Shown here one piece after another: positions 26,081-34,765 of a stretch of DNA of 64,000 nt. The position numbers were made by a program, and so were the translations under genes. The stretch is taken from positions 62,001-126,000 of the forward strand of contig NZ_RQYM01000007.1 of assembly GCF_003859945.1 (NCBI RefSeq), read 5' to 3'. The notes under the pieces are model-generated. The model was not told where the DNA came from. It did no database searches and saw only the letters and a list, made by a program, of their open reading frames with translations. How positions within the stretch are numbered: the first letter of the stretch is position 1; every line of letters begins with the position of its first letter. The stretch comes from Leucobacter sp. OH1287. Its GTDB lineage: Bacteria; Actinomycetota; Actinomycetes; Actinomycetales; Microbacteriaceae.

Positions 26081-26932
26081 CTAGCCGTTCATGTCGTAAG
26101 GGCTGATGCTGCTCTCCCCCAGACCCTCCAGCGCGTCAATCGCCTCGATTTCGGCGGCGGTCAGCTCAAAGTCGAAGATGTCGAGGTTTTCTCCAAGCCG
26201 GGAAGCGGTCGCGGTTTTCGGGAACACAACAAAGCCCTTCTCCAGGTGCCAGCGCAGCACAATCTGCGCGGGTGATTTGCCGTGTGCTTTGGCTGCGTCG
26301 GCGACTGCCGGATCCGCAAACAGCTGCTTGCGCCCCTGCGCGAGCGGGCTCCAAGATTCGATCACAATGTTGCGCTGTTTGCAGTATTCAACGAGTTCGC
26401 GGTGCTGGTGGTGCGGGTGCAGCTCGATCTGGTTAACCGACGGGGTTGCGCCGGTGTCACCGATGATGCGCTCAAGGTGTTCGATCTCGAAGTTTGAGAC
26501 ACCGATTGAGCGGGTGAGGCCGAGCTCCCGCGCCTCAATCAGACCCTCCCACGCCTGCCAGGCGGTGCCAAGCTTCGGGGTTGGCCAGTGGATCAAGAAC
26601 AGGTCAACATAATCGAGCTGCAGCCGGTCAAGGCTCGCGCGCAGGCCGCCGAGCGGATCCCCGTGGTCGGTGTGCCAGAGTTTCGTTGTCACCCAGACAT
26701 CGGAGCGGTCAAGCCCGGATGCGGCAACCGCCTTGCCGACGCCCTCCTCGTTCTTGTAGAGCGAAGCAGTGTCAATGTGACGGTAACCCAGTTCGAGACC
26801 GGCGGCAACAATCGCCTCCGCCTCGTCGTTTGGCAGCTGATAGGTGCCGATACCGAGCTGCGGGATCACAAACCCGTCACTTAATTGCACACCGGGAATT
26901 GCGTTTGCGTTTTTCTGAGCGTTAACAGTCAT
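26081..26932 (-). CDS. Aldo/keto reductase
   Basis: The 283-residue (beta/alpha)8 barrel oxidoreductase has the AKR tetrad: Asp54 and Tyr59 (HIDTASLYKNEEGVG), Lys84 (VTTKLW) and His115 (FLIHWPTP), with the NADPH-binding PKTATASRLGENL near the end. It resembles the 2,5-diketo-D-gluconate reductase group (DkgA-like), which reduces aldehydes and ketones broadly. Cytoplasmic. It lies downstream of no obvious partner and is divergent from hrpA. Confidence 0.92.
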   Translation of the reverse strand: MTVNAQKNANAIPGVQLSDGFVIPQLGIGTYQLPNDEAEAIVAAGLELGYRHIDTASLYKNEEGVGKAVAASGLDRSDVWVTTKLWHTDHGDPLGGLRASLDRLQLDYVDLFLIHWPTPKLGTAWQAWEGLIEARELGLTRSIGVSNFEIEHLERIIGDTGATPSVNQIELHPHHQHRELVEYCKQRNIVIESWSPLAQGRKQLFADPAVADAAKAHGKSPAQIVLRWHLEKGFVVFPKTATASRLGENLDIFDFELTAAEIEAIDALEGLGESSISPYDMNG

Positions 26933-27019
26933 ATAAACAACAATAACCAGCCAGCATGTAAATTTAATCTGAACGCCGGGGAACGGTAAGCTGTATGGAC
27001 AAGCACTAAAACAGAGAAT

Positions 27020-30000
27020 ATGTCAGCAGAAAATAACCAGAGCGCACAGCCGCTAAGCGAAATCAGCTTCAACCCTGGGCTGCCGGTTTCCAAGCAGCGT
27101 GACGAGATCGCCGAGGCGATAAAAAACAACCAGGTTGTGATCGTCGCCGGTGAAACGGGTTCGGGTAAAACCACCCAGCTGCCGAAGATCGCTCTGACTC
27201 TTGGCCGCCGGAAGATTGCGCACACCCAGCCGCGCCGCATCGCAGCGCGCTCGGTTGCGGAGCGGATCGCGGAGGAGCTCGGCACTAAAGTCGGTGAGCG
27301 TGTCGGCTACCAGGTGCGGTTTACGGATCGGGTTAGTGAGAGCACCGAGATCCGCCTGATGACGGACGGCATCCTGTTGAACGCGATCCACCGCGACAGA
27401 CTGCTTAGACAGTACGACACAATCATTATTGATGAGGCGCACGAGCGCAGCCTCAACATTGATTTTCTACTCGGTTATCTGCGGACGATTCTGCCGAAAC
27501 GCCCCGATCTCAGGGTGATTATCACCTCCGCGACGATTAACCCGGAGGCGTTTAGTGAGCATTTTCACGGCGCACCGATTATCACCGTTTCCGGGCGCAC
27601 CTACCCGGTTGAGGTGCGGTATCGACCGCTTGACACGGCCGCGGGTGAGGACCTCTACGACGGTATAACCGCCGCACTCACCGAGCTGAAAGCGGACACC
27701 TCCGGCGATATGCTCGTGTTCCTCTCAGGTGAGGGTGAGATTCGGGATGCCGCGGAGGCAATCTCTGGGCGTTTCAACCCCGCAAGCTTCGAGGTGCTCC
27801 CCCTCTACGGCAGGCTCTCGGCGGCGGATCAGCACCGGGTTTTTGCCCCGGTAGCTTCCGGGAAGCGACGAATCGTGCTGGCAACCAACGTTGCCGAAAC
27901 GAGCATCACCGTGCCCGGTATCACCGCGGTTGTTGACGCGGGAACGGCCAGGATCAGCCGCTACTCCAGTCGCAGCAAGGTGCAGCGGCTACCGATTGAG
28001 GCGATCTCGAAGGCGAGCGCAACCCAGCGTTCCGGGCGAGCTGGCAGGCTCAGCCCGGGTGTTGCGATCCGCCTCTACAGCGAGGAGGATTTTAACGCCA
28101 GGCCAGAGTTTACGGATCCGGAGATTCTCCGCACGGGTCTTGCCGCGGTGCTGCTGCAGATGTACTCGCTCGGGCTTGGCGCGGTCAAAAAGTTCCCGTT
28201 CTTAACGCCTCCAGACGCGAAGGGTGTGCGGGACGGTGTTGCGCTTTTGGAGGAGATTGGCGCGGTTAGCGGCGGGAAAATAACCCGCACCGGTCGCGCG
28301 ATTGCGAGGCTGCCGCTGGAGCCTCGCTACAGTCGCATGGTTTTAGAGGGGGCAAAACAGGGAATCGCGCCTGAGATTATCGCGTTGACAGCCGGTTTAA
28401 CTATCCCCGATGTGCGGGAGTATCCGACCGAGCAGCGTGAGCAGGCGAAACAGAGCCACAGCAGGTTTAACGATCCGCAGGGCGATTTAATCACCCTGCT
28501 AAACCTCTGGAACTACCTGAACGAGCAGCAGCGTGAGCTCAGCGGCAGCGCTTTTCGGCGGCTGTTAAAACGCGAGTTTTTGAATGTGCTGCGGGTGCGC
28601 GAGTGGTTAGACCTGAATCGGCAACTGACTCGGGCGCTGCAGGAGGTGCCGGAGCGGGAGAAAACCGGATCCGCCGCGAAACTGGTGAGTGGAAAATACG
28701 AGCTGATCCACTTTTGTGTGCTCTCCGGTCTCCTCTCCCACATCGGCCTGCGGGATGACGTGGGGTCACCGAAGCCAGGTGGCAGTCAAAAGGGCGGATC
28801 CACCAAGCAGCGTGCATACGGGCAGCCTCGCGAGTATATTGGGGCGCGCGGCAGACGGTTTGTGCTGCACCCGAGCAGTGTTTTGAAGGGGAAGAACCCG
28901 GAGGCGGTGATGAGCGTTGAGCTCGTTGAAACCTCTCGCCTGTTTGGGCGGTTAAACGCGCAGTTGCGGCCGGAGTGGGCTGAGCAGCTCGCACCCCAGC
29001 TGCTGCGTCGCAGCTACAGTGACCCGCACTGGCAGGCGTCGCGTGGGCAGGCGAGCGGCTACGAGCGGGTGCTGCTCTACGGGGTTCCGATCGTTGAAAA
29101 ACGCCGTGTCAGCCTCGCAAAATATGATGCGACGCTGGCCAGGCAGCTGTTTATTCGGCACGCGCTCGTAAACGGCGAGTGGGCCGAGTCGCACAGTTTT
29201 ATGCGACACAATCAGCAGCTGCGCAAACAGCTGGAGCAGCTGGAGGAGCGCACCCGGCAGCGCGGCCTGGTTGGTGACGAGGAGACGCTCTGCGAGTTCT
29301 ACGATGAGCGGATCCCGAAACAGGTTGTGACCGCGCAGGATTTTACGGCGTGGTGGACGAAGACGGTGAAGCAGACACCGAAGCTGTTAAACGCGACAAA
29401 AGAGGATCTGCTGTTGCAGGACACCGCCGCCGCGGAGAGCGATTCGGCGGAGTTCCCGCGCGTTTGGAGCTTTGGTGAGCAGCGGCTGCAGTTGCGGTAC
29501 CGTTTTGATCCGCGCGCGGACGATGACGGTGTGACGGTGACGGTGCCGCTGCCGCTGCTGCAGTCACTGCCGGAGGGGTCGTTTGAGAGTCTTGTGCCGG
29601 GGCTCCGCTTGGAACTGATTGCCGCGCTGATTAAAACGCTGCCGAAACCGATCCGCAAACACGTTGTGCCCGCGAACGACTGGGCGAAAACACTGCTCGC
29701 GAGTGTGCAGGATGAGCTCGGTGACGACGCCCACACACCCGAGGATACGCCGCTTTTGCGTGAGCTTTTGGCGAAGCAGATTAGGCGGCTCGCCGGGGTT
29801 CCGGTAACCGCCGAGGATTTCGCGGTTGAGCGACTGCCCGCGCACCTGCGCCCCAATTTCCGGGTTGTTGACGGCGGCGGCAAAACCGTTGGCACAGGCA
29901 AGGACCTTGGCGAGCTGCAGCAGCGCCTAAAACGGGTTGCGGAGACAAAAACCGCGGCCGCCTACACAAGCGCTGTGCCGAAGCACACGATAACGCAAAC

Positions 30001-31003
30001 GGGGTTAACCGACTGGCCGGTGCTCGACGGGGGTGGATCCGGCGGTGGGGCGGATCCCGCTGGTTTAGGCCCCGGCGGCTCAGGCCCCGGCGGCTCAGGC
30101 CCCGGCGGCGCGAGCCTCGCCGAGCCCGGTGCCGACGTCATCCCGCAGCAGCTGCGCGCGAACTACGCGCAGCCGAAAAACCGCAGTCAGGGCTCTGTTC
30201 GGGTGTATCCGGCGCTGGTTGATAAGCGCGGCAGCGTCGATTTGCAGCTGTTGACGGATCCACTAGCGCAGGCGGCGACCCACCGGCTCGGTGTGCGGCG
30301 GCTGGTTGCGCTGTCGAGCCCGCCGCTGCAGAGCTATGTGCGTGAGCATCTCACCCAGCGGGAGAAGCTGCTGCTCGGCGCCGGCCCCTACCGCGGGTTG
30401 GACGATGTGATCGCCGATATTGCGCTCGCGGTTGCCGAGGAAACCGTCCGGGAATTAGACGCTGACGGCCTGATTTGGCAGCGCAGCGAGTTCGCGGAGG
30501 CGTGCAGCCGCTTCCAGGACCGGATCCTCGATAAGACCTATCAGACGATCGCGCTGGTTGTGACCGTTTTAGAGGAGCTAAAAACCGCAAGGCAGGCGAT
30601 TGCGAGCGTTAAATCGCTCGCGGTTTTAAGCCAGGTTGCTGACGCGTCCGCGCAGCTTGACGCGCTCGTCTGGGCGCCCGCTTCCGGAACCGGTTTTATC
30701 GCCCGCACCGGACTAAAACAGCTTGCCAGGCTGCCGGTTTATCTGCGAGCTGTCACCCACCGGATGCAGCAGCTGCAGCAGCAGGCGGGCCGCGACCGCG
30801 TCGCCATGCAGGAGATTTCAACCCTCACCGCCGCCTATCAGGAGCGGGGCGGATCCCTCCCCCACAGCGCGACCGCCGATCCGCAGCTAACGCGGGTTAG
30901 GTGGCTTTTGGAGGAGCTGCGGGTTAGCCTGTTTGCGCAGCAGCTGGGCACCGCCGAGAAGGTTTCGGGGCAGCGGATCCGCAAAGCCCTCACAGAGGTT
31001 TAA
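27020..31003 (+). CDS. hrpA: DEAH-box RNA helicase HrpA
   Basis: The 1327-residue protein matches full-length bacterial HrpA. Motifs are I GETGSGKTTQ (about 44-53), DEAH (about 138), SATIN, the helicase C-terminal part ending with TQRSGRAGR, then HA2, OB-fold and the long DUF3418 region. It unwinds RNA and rescues collided ribosomes in E. coli. Around residues 1000-1030 is an inserted Gly/Pro/Ser-rich linker with a 15-bp tandem repeat (GPGGS copies). The gene is cytoplasmic and monocistronic, followed by a tiny membrane protein gene 17 bases later. Confidence 0.95.
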   Translation: MSAENNQSAQPLSEISFNPGLPVSKQRDEIAEAIKNNQVVIVAGETGSGKTTQLPKIALTLGRRKIAHTQPRRIAARSVAERIAEELGTKVGERVGYQVRFTDRVSESTEIRLMTDGILLNAIHRDRLLRQYDTIIIDEAHERSLNIDFLLGYLRTILPKRPDLRVIITSATINPEAFSEHFHGAPIITVSGRTYPVEVRYRPLDTAAGEDLYDGITAALTELKADTSGDMLVFLSGEGEIRDAAEAISGRFNPASFEVLPLYGRLSAADQHRVFAPVASGKRRIVLATNVAETSITVPGITAVVDAGTARISRYSSRSKVQRLPIEAISKASATQRSGRAGRLSPGVAIRLYSEEDFNARPEFTDPEILRTGLAAVLLQMYSLGLGAVKKFPFLTPPDAKGVRDGVALLEEIGAVSGGKITRTGRAIARLPLEPRYSRMVLEGAKQGIAPEIIALTAGLTIPDVREYPTEQREQAKQSHSRFNDPQGDLITLLNLWNYLNEQQRELSGSAFRRLLKREFLNVLRVREWLDLNRQLTRALQEVPEREKTGSAAKLVSGKYELIHFCVLSGLLSHIGLRDDVGSPKPGGSQKGGSTKQRAYGQPREYIGARGRRFVLHPSSVLKGKNPEAVMSVELVETSRLFGRLNAQLRPEWAEQLAPQLLRRSYSDPHWQASRGQASGYERVLLYGVPIVEKRRVSLAKYDATLARQLFIRHALVNGEWAESHSFMRHNQQLRKQLEQLEERTRQRGLVGDEETLCEFYDERIPKQVVTAQDFTAWWTKTVKQTPKLLNATKEDLLLQDTAAAESDSAEFPRVWSFGEQRLQLRYRFDPRADDDGVTVTVPLPLLQSLPEGSFESLVPGLRLELIAALIKTLPKPIRKHVVPANDWAKTLLASVQDELGDDAHTPEDTPLLRELLAKQIRRLAGVPVTAEDFAVERLPAHLRPNFRVVDGGGKTVGTGKDLGELQQRLKRVAETKTAAAYTSAVPKHTITQTGLTDWPVLDGGGSGGGADPAGLGPGGSGPGGSGPGGASLAEPGADVIPQQLRANYAQPKNRSQGSVRVYPALVDKRGSVDLQLLTDPLAQAATHRLGVRRLVALSSPPLQSYVREHLTQREKLLLGAGPYRGLDDVIADIALAVAEETVRELDADGLIWQRSEFAEACSRFQDRILDKTYQTIALVVTVLEELKTARQAIASVKSLAVLSQVADASAQLDALVWAPASGTGFIARTGLKQLARLPVYLRAVTHRMQQLQQQAGRDRVAMQEISTLTAAYQERGGSLPHSATADPQLTRVRWLLEELRVSLFAQQLGTAEKVSGQRIRKALTEV
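30068..30110. repeat. 15-bp tandem repeat in hrpA linker
   Basis: GGCCCCGGCGGCTCA starts at 30068 and 30083, with a partial third copy at 30098. It encodes GPGGS repeats in a flexible linker of HrpA. The frame is preserved. Confidence 0.9.
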
Positions 31004-31020
31004 CCGGTTAGGATGGGTGT

Positions 31021-31209
31021 ATGCGTCGAGATGCCGTAATCTATTTTGTTCTCGCCTTCGTGGCCGCCTCAATCGGCGTTGCCACGATCAGTTTCTTACC
31101 GCGTGATCCAGCGTGGATCCGCATCGCCGCCAATCTGCTGTTGCTGGCGCTGCTGATCGGCGCCACGGTTCTGATTATTAACCGAAACCGCGGCGCCGGG
31201 AAGCGCTAG
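31021..31209 (+). CDS. Small two-helix membrane protein, unknown
   Basis: The 62-residue protein has two hydrophobic helices (about 6-26 and 34-54), a charged turn (LPRDPAW) and a basic tail RNRGAGKR. It starts ATG with AGGATGGG upstream. It sits 17 bases after hrpA on the same strand and may be co-transcribed. No family or function is recognisable. Confidence 0.55.
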   Translation: MRRDAVIYFVLAFVAASIGVATISFLPRDPAWIRIAANLLLLALLIGATVLIINRNRGAGKR

Positions 31210-31220
31210 CGAGTGGCGCA

Positions 31221-31259
31221 GGGCTCGGGGCGGGCCGGCAAACCGACCCTGCCGAGCCC
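31221..31259. terminator. GC-rich hairpin between convergent genes
   Basis: GGGCTCGG (31221-31228) pairs with CCGAGCCC (31252-31259), with more G-C pairs inside. There is no T-run. It lies between the small membrane protein and the convergent peptide ABC transporter ATPase and probably serves as a transcript end. Confidence 0.5.
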
Positions 31260-31273
31260 ACGAGCCGCCGATC

Positions 31274-32869
31274 CTAGAGCCCGAGGTTGAGCATCCCGTC
31301 CCGGAAGCGGGCGCCGGGAATTGCGGCGATCAGCTGCTTAGTGAACGCGTGTTGCGGATCCGCAAACACCCGCTCGGTCACCCCGGATTCAACCTGCTCG
31401 CCGTTTTGCAGAACCGACACCGTGTCTGAGATCTGCCGCACAACCGCGAGGTCGTGGGAGATAAAGACGTAGGTGATGTCGCGTTCCCGCTGCAGGCGGG
31501 TGAGCAGCCGCAGAATCTGCGACTGCACGGTCACGTCAAGCGCTGAAACCGCCTCATCAAACACAACCACCTCGGGTTCGAGGATTAGCGCGCGAGCGAT
31601 CGCAACACGCTGACGCTGACCGCCGGAGAGCTCAGCGGGGCGACGGCTCGCAAGCTGCGGGTCGAGCGCGACAAGCTGCAGATACTCCGAAACCTTCTCA
31701 GCGATCTGCTGTTTGTTTGCGAGCTTGAAGTTGCGCAGCGGCTCCCCCACAATCTGCGCGATTGTTTGCCTCGGATCGAGTGACGAGTACGGGTTTTGGT
31801 AGACCAGCTGAATCTGTTTGCGCAGCTGCCGATCGTGCGCCCGCACCAGTTTCCCATCGAGTAGGATCTGCCCGGCGGTTGGCTTGCTGAAGCCGGCAAT
31901 CGCGCGCCCGGTTGTGGTTTTACCGGAGCCGGACTCCCCCACAATCGCGTGCGTTGTGCCGCGCTTCACCGTGAAACTGATGTCCTCTGCGGCGGTGAAG
32001 TCACCAAACCGCTGGGTGAAGCCGTCGACGGTTAAAAGCGTCTCAGTGTCGCGCTGCACCCGCTTGGGCACATCGTTCAGGTTGAGCGATGGCACGTCGC
32101 TGAGCAGACGCTTAGTGTATTCGTGCTGTGGCGCGTCCAAAACCGCCGCCGCGTAACCGGTCTCCCGGACAACACCGTTCTGCATCACAACCACCCGGTT
32201 GGCGCGGTCACCCGCAACCGCCAGATCGTGTGTGATCAGCAGCACACCAACGCCGAGCTCCTTACGCATTTTGTCAATTAAATCGAGGATCACCCGCTGC
32301 ACTGTCACATCAAGCGCGCTGGTTGGCTCGTCGGCGATAATAAACTCGGGTTCGAGCGCGAGCGCCGCCGCAATCAGGCAGCGCTGTTTCATACCGCCGG
32401 ATAGCTCGTGCGGGTACTGCCGGTAGCGTCGCTCCGGCTCGCTGATTCCCACCCTGTCGAGCAACTCAATCACGCGTTTTTTCCGTTCCGCGCCACTGAT
32501 TCGCCCGTGGATCGCAAGCCCCTCACCAACGGACTCGCCGATTGTCTTCACTGGGTTGAGTGAGTTGTTTGGATCCTGCGGGATTAAGGCGATGCGTTTT
32601 CCGCGGACACTCCTCCAGGCGCGACCCTTCAGCTTGGTCAGGTCGAGATCACCGAGGGTGATACTGCCAGCGGTCACCTCCGCGTTGCCGGGAAGCAGCC
32701 CGATAATCGCGCTCGCGGTCGTTGATTTGCCGGATCCTGACTCACCCACAATCGCGGTGATCTGCCCCGGTTCCACCTCCAGCGAAACCTCCTGCACAGC
32801 CTGCACAATGCCGTGTGTGCCACGGTAGGCAACCGCGAGATTGTTAACCTTTAAAGCTGCCCTGCTCAC
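31274..32869 (-). CDS. Peptide ABC transporter, fused double ATPase (DppD-DppF)
   Basis: The 531-residue protein joins two ATPase halves. Half 1 has GESGSGKST, IPQDPNNSLNP, LSGGMKQRC and ADEPTSALD. Half 2 has GESGSGKTT, QNPYSSLDPR, LSGGQRQRV and FDEAVSALD. It powers oligopeptide/nickel-type uptake with the two permeases encoded upstream. I chose GTG at 32869 because AAGGAGG precedes it and it overlaps the permease stop as GTGA. The longer reading upstream begins inside the permease gene. The variant FDEAVSALD, seen in fused peptide ATPases, is noted. Confidence 0.93.
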   Translation of the reverse strand: MSRAALKVNNLAVAYRGTHGIVQAVQEVSLEVEPGQITAIVGESGSGKSTTASAIIGLLPGNAEVTAGSITLGDLDLTKLKGRAWRSVRGKRIALIPQDPNNSLNPVKTIGESVGEGLAIHGRISGAERKKRVIELLDRVGISEPERRYRQYPHELSGGMKQRCLIAAALALEPEFIIADEPTSALDVTVQRVILDLIDKMRKELGVGVLLITHDLAVAGDRANRVVVMQNGVVRETGYAAAVLDAPQHEYTKRLLSDVPSLNLNDVPKRVQRDTETLLTVDGFTQRFGDFTAAEDISFTVKRGTTHAIVGESGSGKTTTGRAIAGFSKPTAGQILLDGKLVRAHDRQLRKQIQLVYQNPYSSLDPRQTIAQIVGEPLRNFKLANKQQIAEKVSEYLQLVALDPQLASRRPAELSGGQRQRVAIARALILEPEVVVFDEAVSALDVTVQSQILRLLTRLQRERDITYVFISHDLAVVRQISDTVSVLQNGEQVESGVTERVFADPQHAFTKQLIAAIPGARFRDGMLNLGL

Positions 32870-33663
32870 TTTGCCTCCTTCTGCAAAACCTGGCTGAGAT
32901 AGTTGGTTGCGACAACCACCGAGACGATGACAAGACCGGGCAGCACTGTCAGCCACCAGCTGCTTGCGATGTAGTCGCGGGCGTCGCTGATTAATAGGCC
33001 CCACTCAGGTGTTGGTGGCGGGGCCCCGTAGCCGAGGAAGCCGAGCATTGACAGCTGCAGGATCGCGGATCCAAACTGTAAAGCGGCGAGCGCAAACACC
33101 GGGGTTAGCGAGTTGGGCAGAATGTGTTTGCAGAGCACATTGATTTTGCTGCCACCGGATCCGTATGCCGCCTCAACAAAATCGTATGCGGCGACCGCTA
33201 GCACCCGTGAGCGGGTGAGTCTCGCGAAGGTTGCTACGGAGGTGACACCGACCGCGATTGCGGCGTTAACCGTGCCGAAACCGAGGAGGATAATCACGCT
33301 CAGTGCGAGCAGCAGTGACGGAATGCTGAGCAGCACATCAACCAGGCGCATCAGCACCGCGTCAACGACGCCGCGCAGGGATCCTGCGAGCAGGCCGATC
33401 AGGGTGCCGCCGACCAGGCCGACGCTGACGGCGATGAGTGCGCCGAGCAGCGACTCTCTGGCACCGTAAACAACCCTGGTGTAGAGGTCACGGCCGACCG
33501 CGTCGGTTCCAAACCAGTGGTCAAAGCTTGGGCTGAGCAGCGGTTCTGCAACGCTCTCGAGCGGATCCCCCTGGCTGAACAGCTGCGGGATTAGCGCGGC
33601 GAGAATCGCCACCGTCACAACCAGCGCAGAGATAATAAAACCGGGCTTTTTTAGCTGTTTCAT
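32866..33663 (-). CDS. Peptide ABC transporter permease (DppC-type)
   Basis: This 265-residue membrane protein has an N-terminal helix, SFDHWFGTDAVGRDLYTRVVYGARESL, and six helices, the DppC layout, with the cytoplasmic loop GSGGSKINVLCKHILPN. It pairs with the DppB-type permease encoded just upstream (start overlaps its stop by 4 bases as ATGA). Both form the channel of the importer with the lipoprotein at 34766. Confidence 0.92.
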   Translation of the reverse strand: MKQLKKPGFIISALVVTVAILAALIPQLFSQGDPLESVAEPLLSPSFDHWFGTDAVGRDLYTRVVYGARESLLGALIAVSVGLVGGTLIGLLAGSLRGVVDAVLMRLVDVLLSIPSLLLALSVIILLGFGTVNAAIAVGVTSVATFARLTRSRVLAVAAYDFVEAAYGSGGSKINVLCKHILPNSLTPVFALAALQFGSAILQLSMLGFLGYGAPPPTPEWGLLISDARDYIASSWWLTVLPGLVIVSVVVATNYLSQVLQKEAK

Positions 33664-34595
33664 GCTGCTGCCCTCCTGCGAAGACGTGGATCAATGATTG
33701 GGTAGAGCAGATCCACGATCAGGTTGATAAGCACGTAGACGGTTGCGGCGATAACCACGACCGCCATCAAAACCGGGGTGTCTCGGTTGGCAACCGCGTT
33801 AACGGTCAGGTTGCCGATGCCGGTGCGGGAGAACACGGTTTCGGTAACAACCGCGCCGCCGACCAGTTCACCAAACAGCACACCCGCGATGGTGAGGCTC
33901 GGCAGGGCGGCGTTGCGCAGAATGTTGCCGAAGAAGACTCTCGCTTCGCTCGCTCCGCGCGCCCGCACAACTGGCACAAACGACTGCTGTTTTGCTTCGT
34001 TGATCGCCCTGATAAGCACCTGCGAGAGGGTTGCTGCAACCGGGATTGACAGGGTTATAACCGGGAGGATCAGCTCCTCCACCGGCCCGGGGTTGATGAT
34101 GCTGATCCACCCGAGCTGGAATGACACAACCTGGATGAGGATGATCCCGATCCAGAAGGTTGGCACCGCGATTAGCAGCGACGGCAGCGACTGGAAGAAA
34201 CTGTTGACGCGGCCGGAGAAGTTTGCGAGGGTTGCGATCAGGAACGCCAGAACCACACCCAGCAGGAACGCCAGACTGGCGAGCGTCAGGGTTGACGGTA
34301 GCGCCTCACCGAGCAGCACAGTCACCGCCGCACCGCTCTGCACAGAGTAACCAAGGTTACCGGTGAAGAAGGCGACAAGGGAGGTGAAATACTGCACAAT
34401 CAGTGGCTTGTCGACGCCGTATGAGGCGCGTATTTCTGCGATCTGTTCGGGGGTGAGCCCGAGATCGGGGCTGCCGTATCGAGCCATGACTGCGTCAGAG
34501 GGCAGAATCTGCAGCAGCACAAAAGCGAGTGTGTAGGTTGCCAGCAGCACAATCACTGCCTGACCCACTCGCAAAAGTAGCTGTTTTAAACTCAT
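33660..34595 (-). CDS. Peptide ABC transporter permease (DppB-type)
   Basis: The 311-residue protein has the DppB pattern: an N-terminal helix, QILPSDAVMARYG with IRASYGVDKPLIVQYF, about six helices, and the EAA loop VRARGASEARVFFGNILRNAALP. It is a channel half of the peptide importer. Between it and the binding protein gene upstream lies a 13-bp-stem hairpin (34617-34653). Location and overlaps show one operon with the genes at 31274 and 32866. Confidence 0.92.
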   Translation of the reverse strand: MSLKQLLLRVGQAVIVLLATYTLAFVLLQILPSDAVMARYGSPDLGLTPEQIAEIRASYGVDKPLIVQYFTSLVAFFTGNLGYSVQSGAAVTVLLGEALPSTLTLASLAFLLGVVLAFLIATLANFSGRVNSFFQSLPSLLIAVPTFWIGIILIQVVSFQLGWISIINPGPVEELILPVITLSIPVAATLSQVLIRAINEAKQQSFVPVVRARGASEARVFFGNILRNAALPSLTIAGVLFGELVGGAVVTETVFSRTGIGNLTVNAVANRDTPVLMAVVVIAATVYVLINLIVDLLYPIIDPRLRRRAAA

Positions 34596-34616
34596 GCTTT
34601 TTACCTGCTATCAAAA

Positions 34617-34653
34617 TTTGCTGGTGTGGCGCACTTAGCACCACACCAGCAAA
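34617..34653 (-). terminator. Hairpin between peptide-binding protein and permease
   Basis: TTTGCTGGTGTGG (34617-34629) pairs perfectly with CCACACCAGCAAA (34641-34653); the minus strand then reads TTTTGA. This partial terminator between binding protein and permease would lower permease expression relative to binding protein. Confidence 0.7.
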
Positions 34654-34765
34654 CTGTGCGATCAACTTTGGACGGCTAACGCCATCGGATTGTCTCGAGA
34701 GTAATCTAGCTAGTTAACCCTCGACACACTCTTTTCGTTGCCTGTTTTGGTTTTACCCCGTGAGC

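Noticed and set aside
32870-33004. Longer start for the fused peptide ATPase
   Set aside because: The extra 45 residues lie within the permease gene in another frame; the GTG at 32869 has a perfect AAGGAGG.
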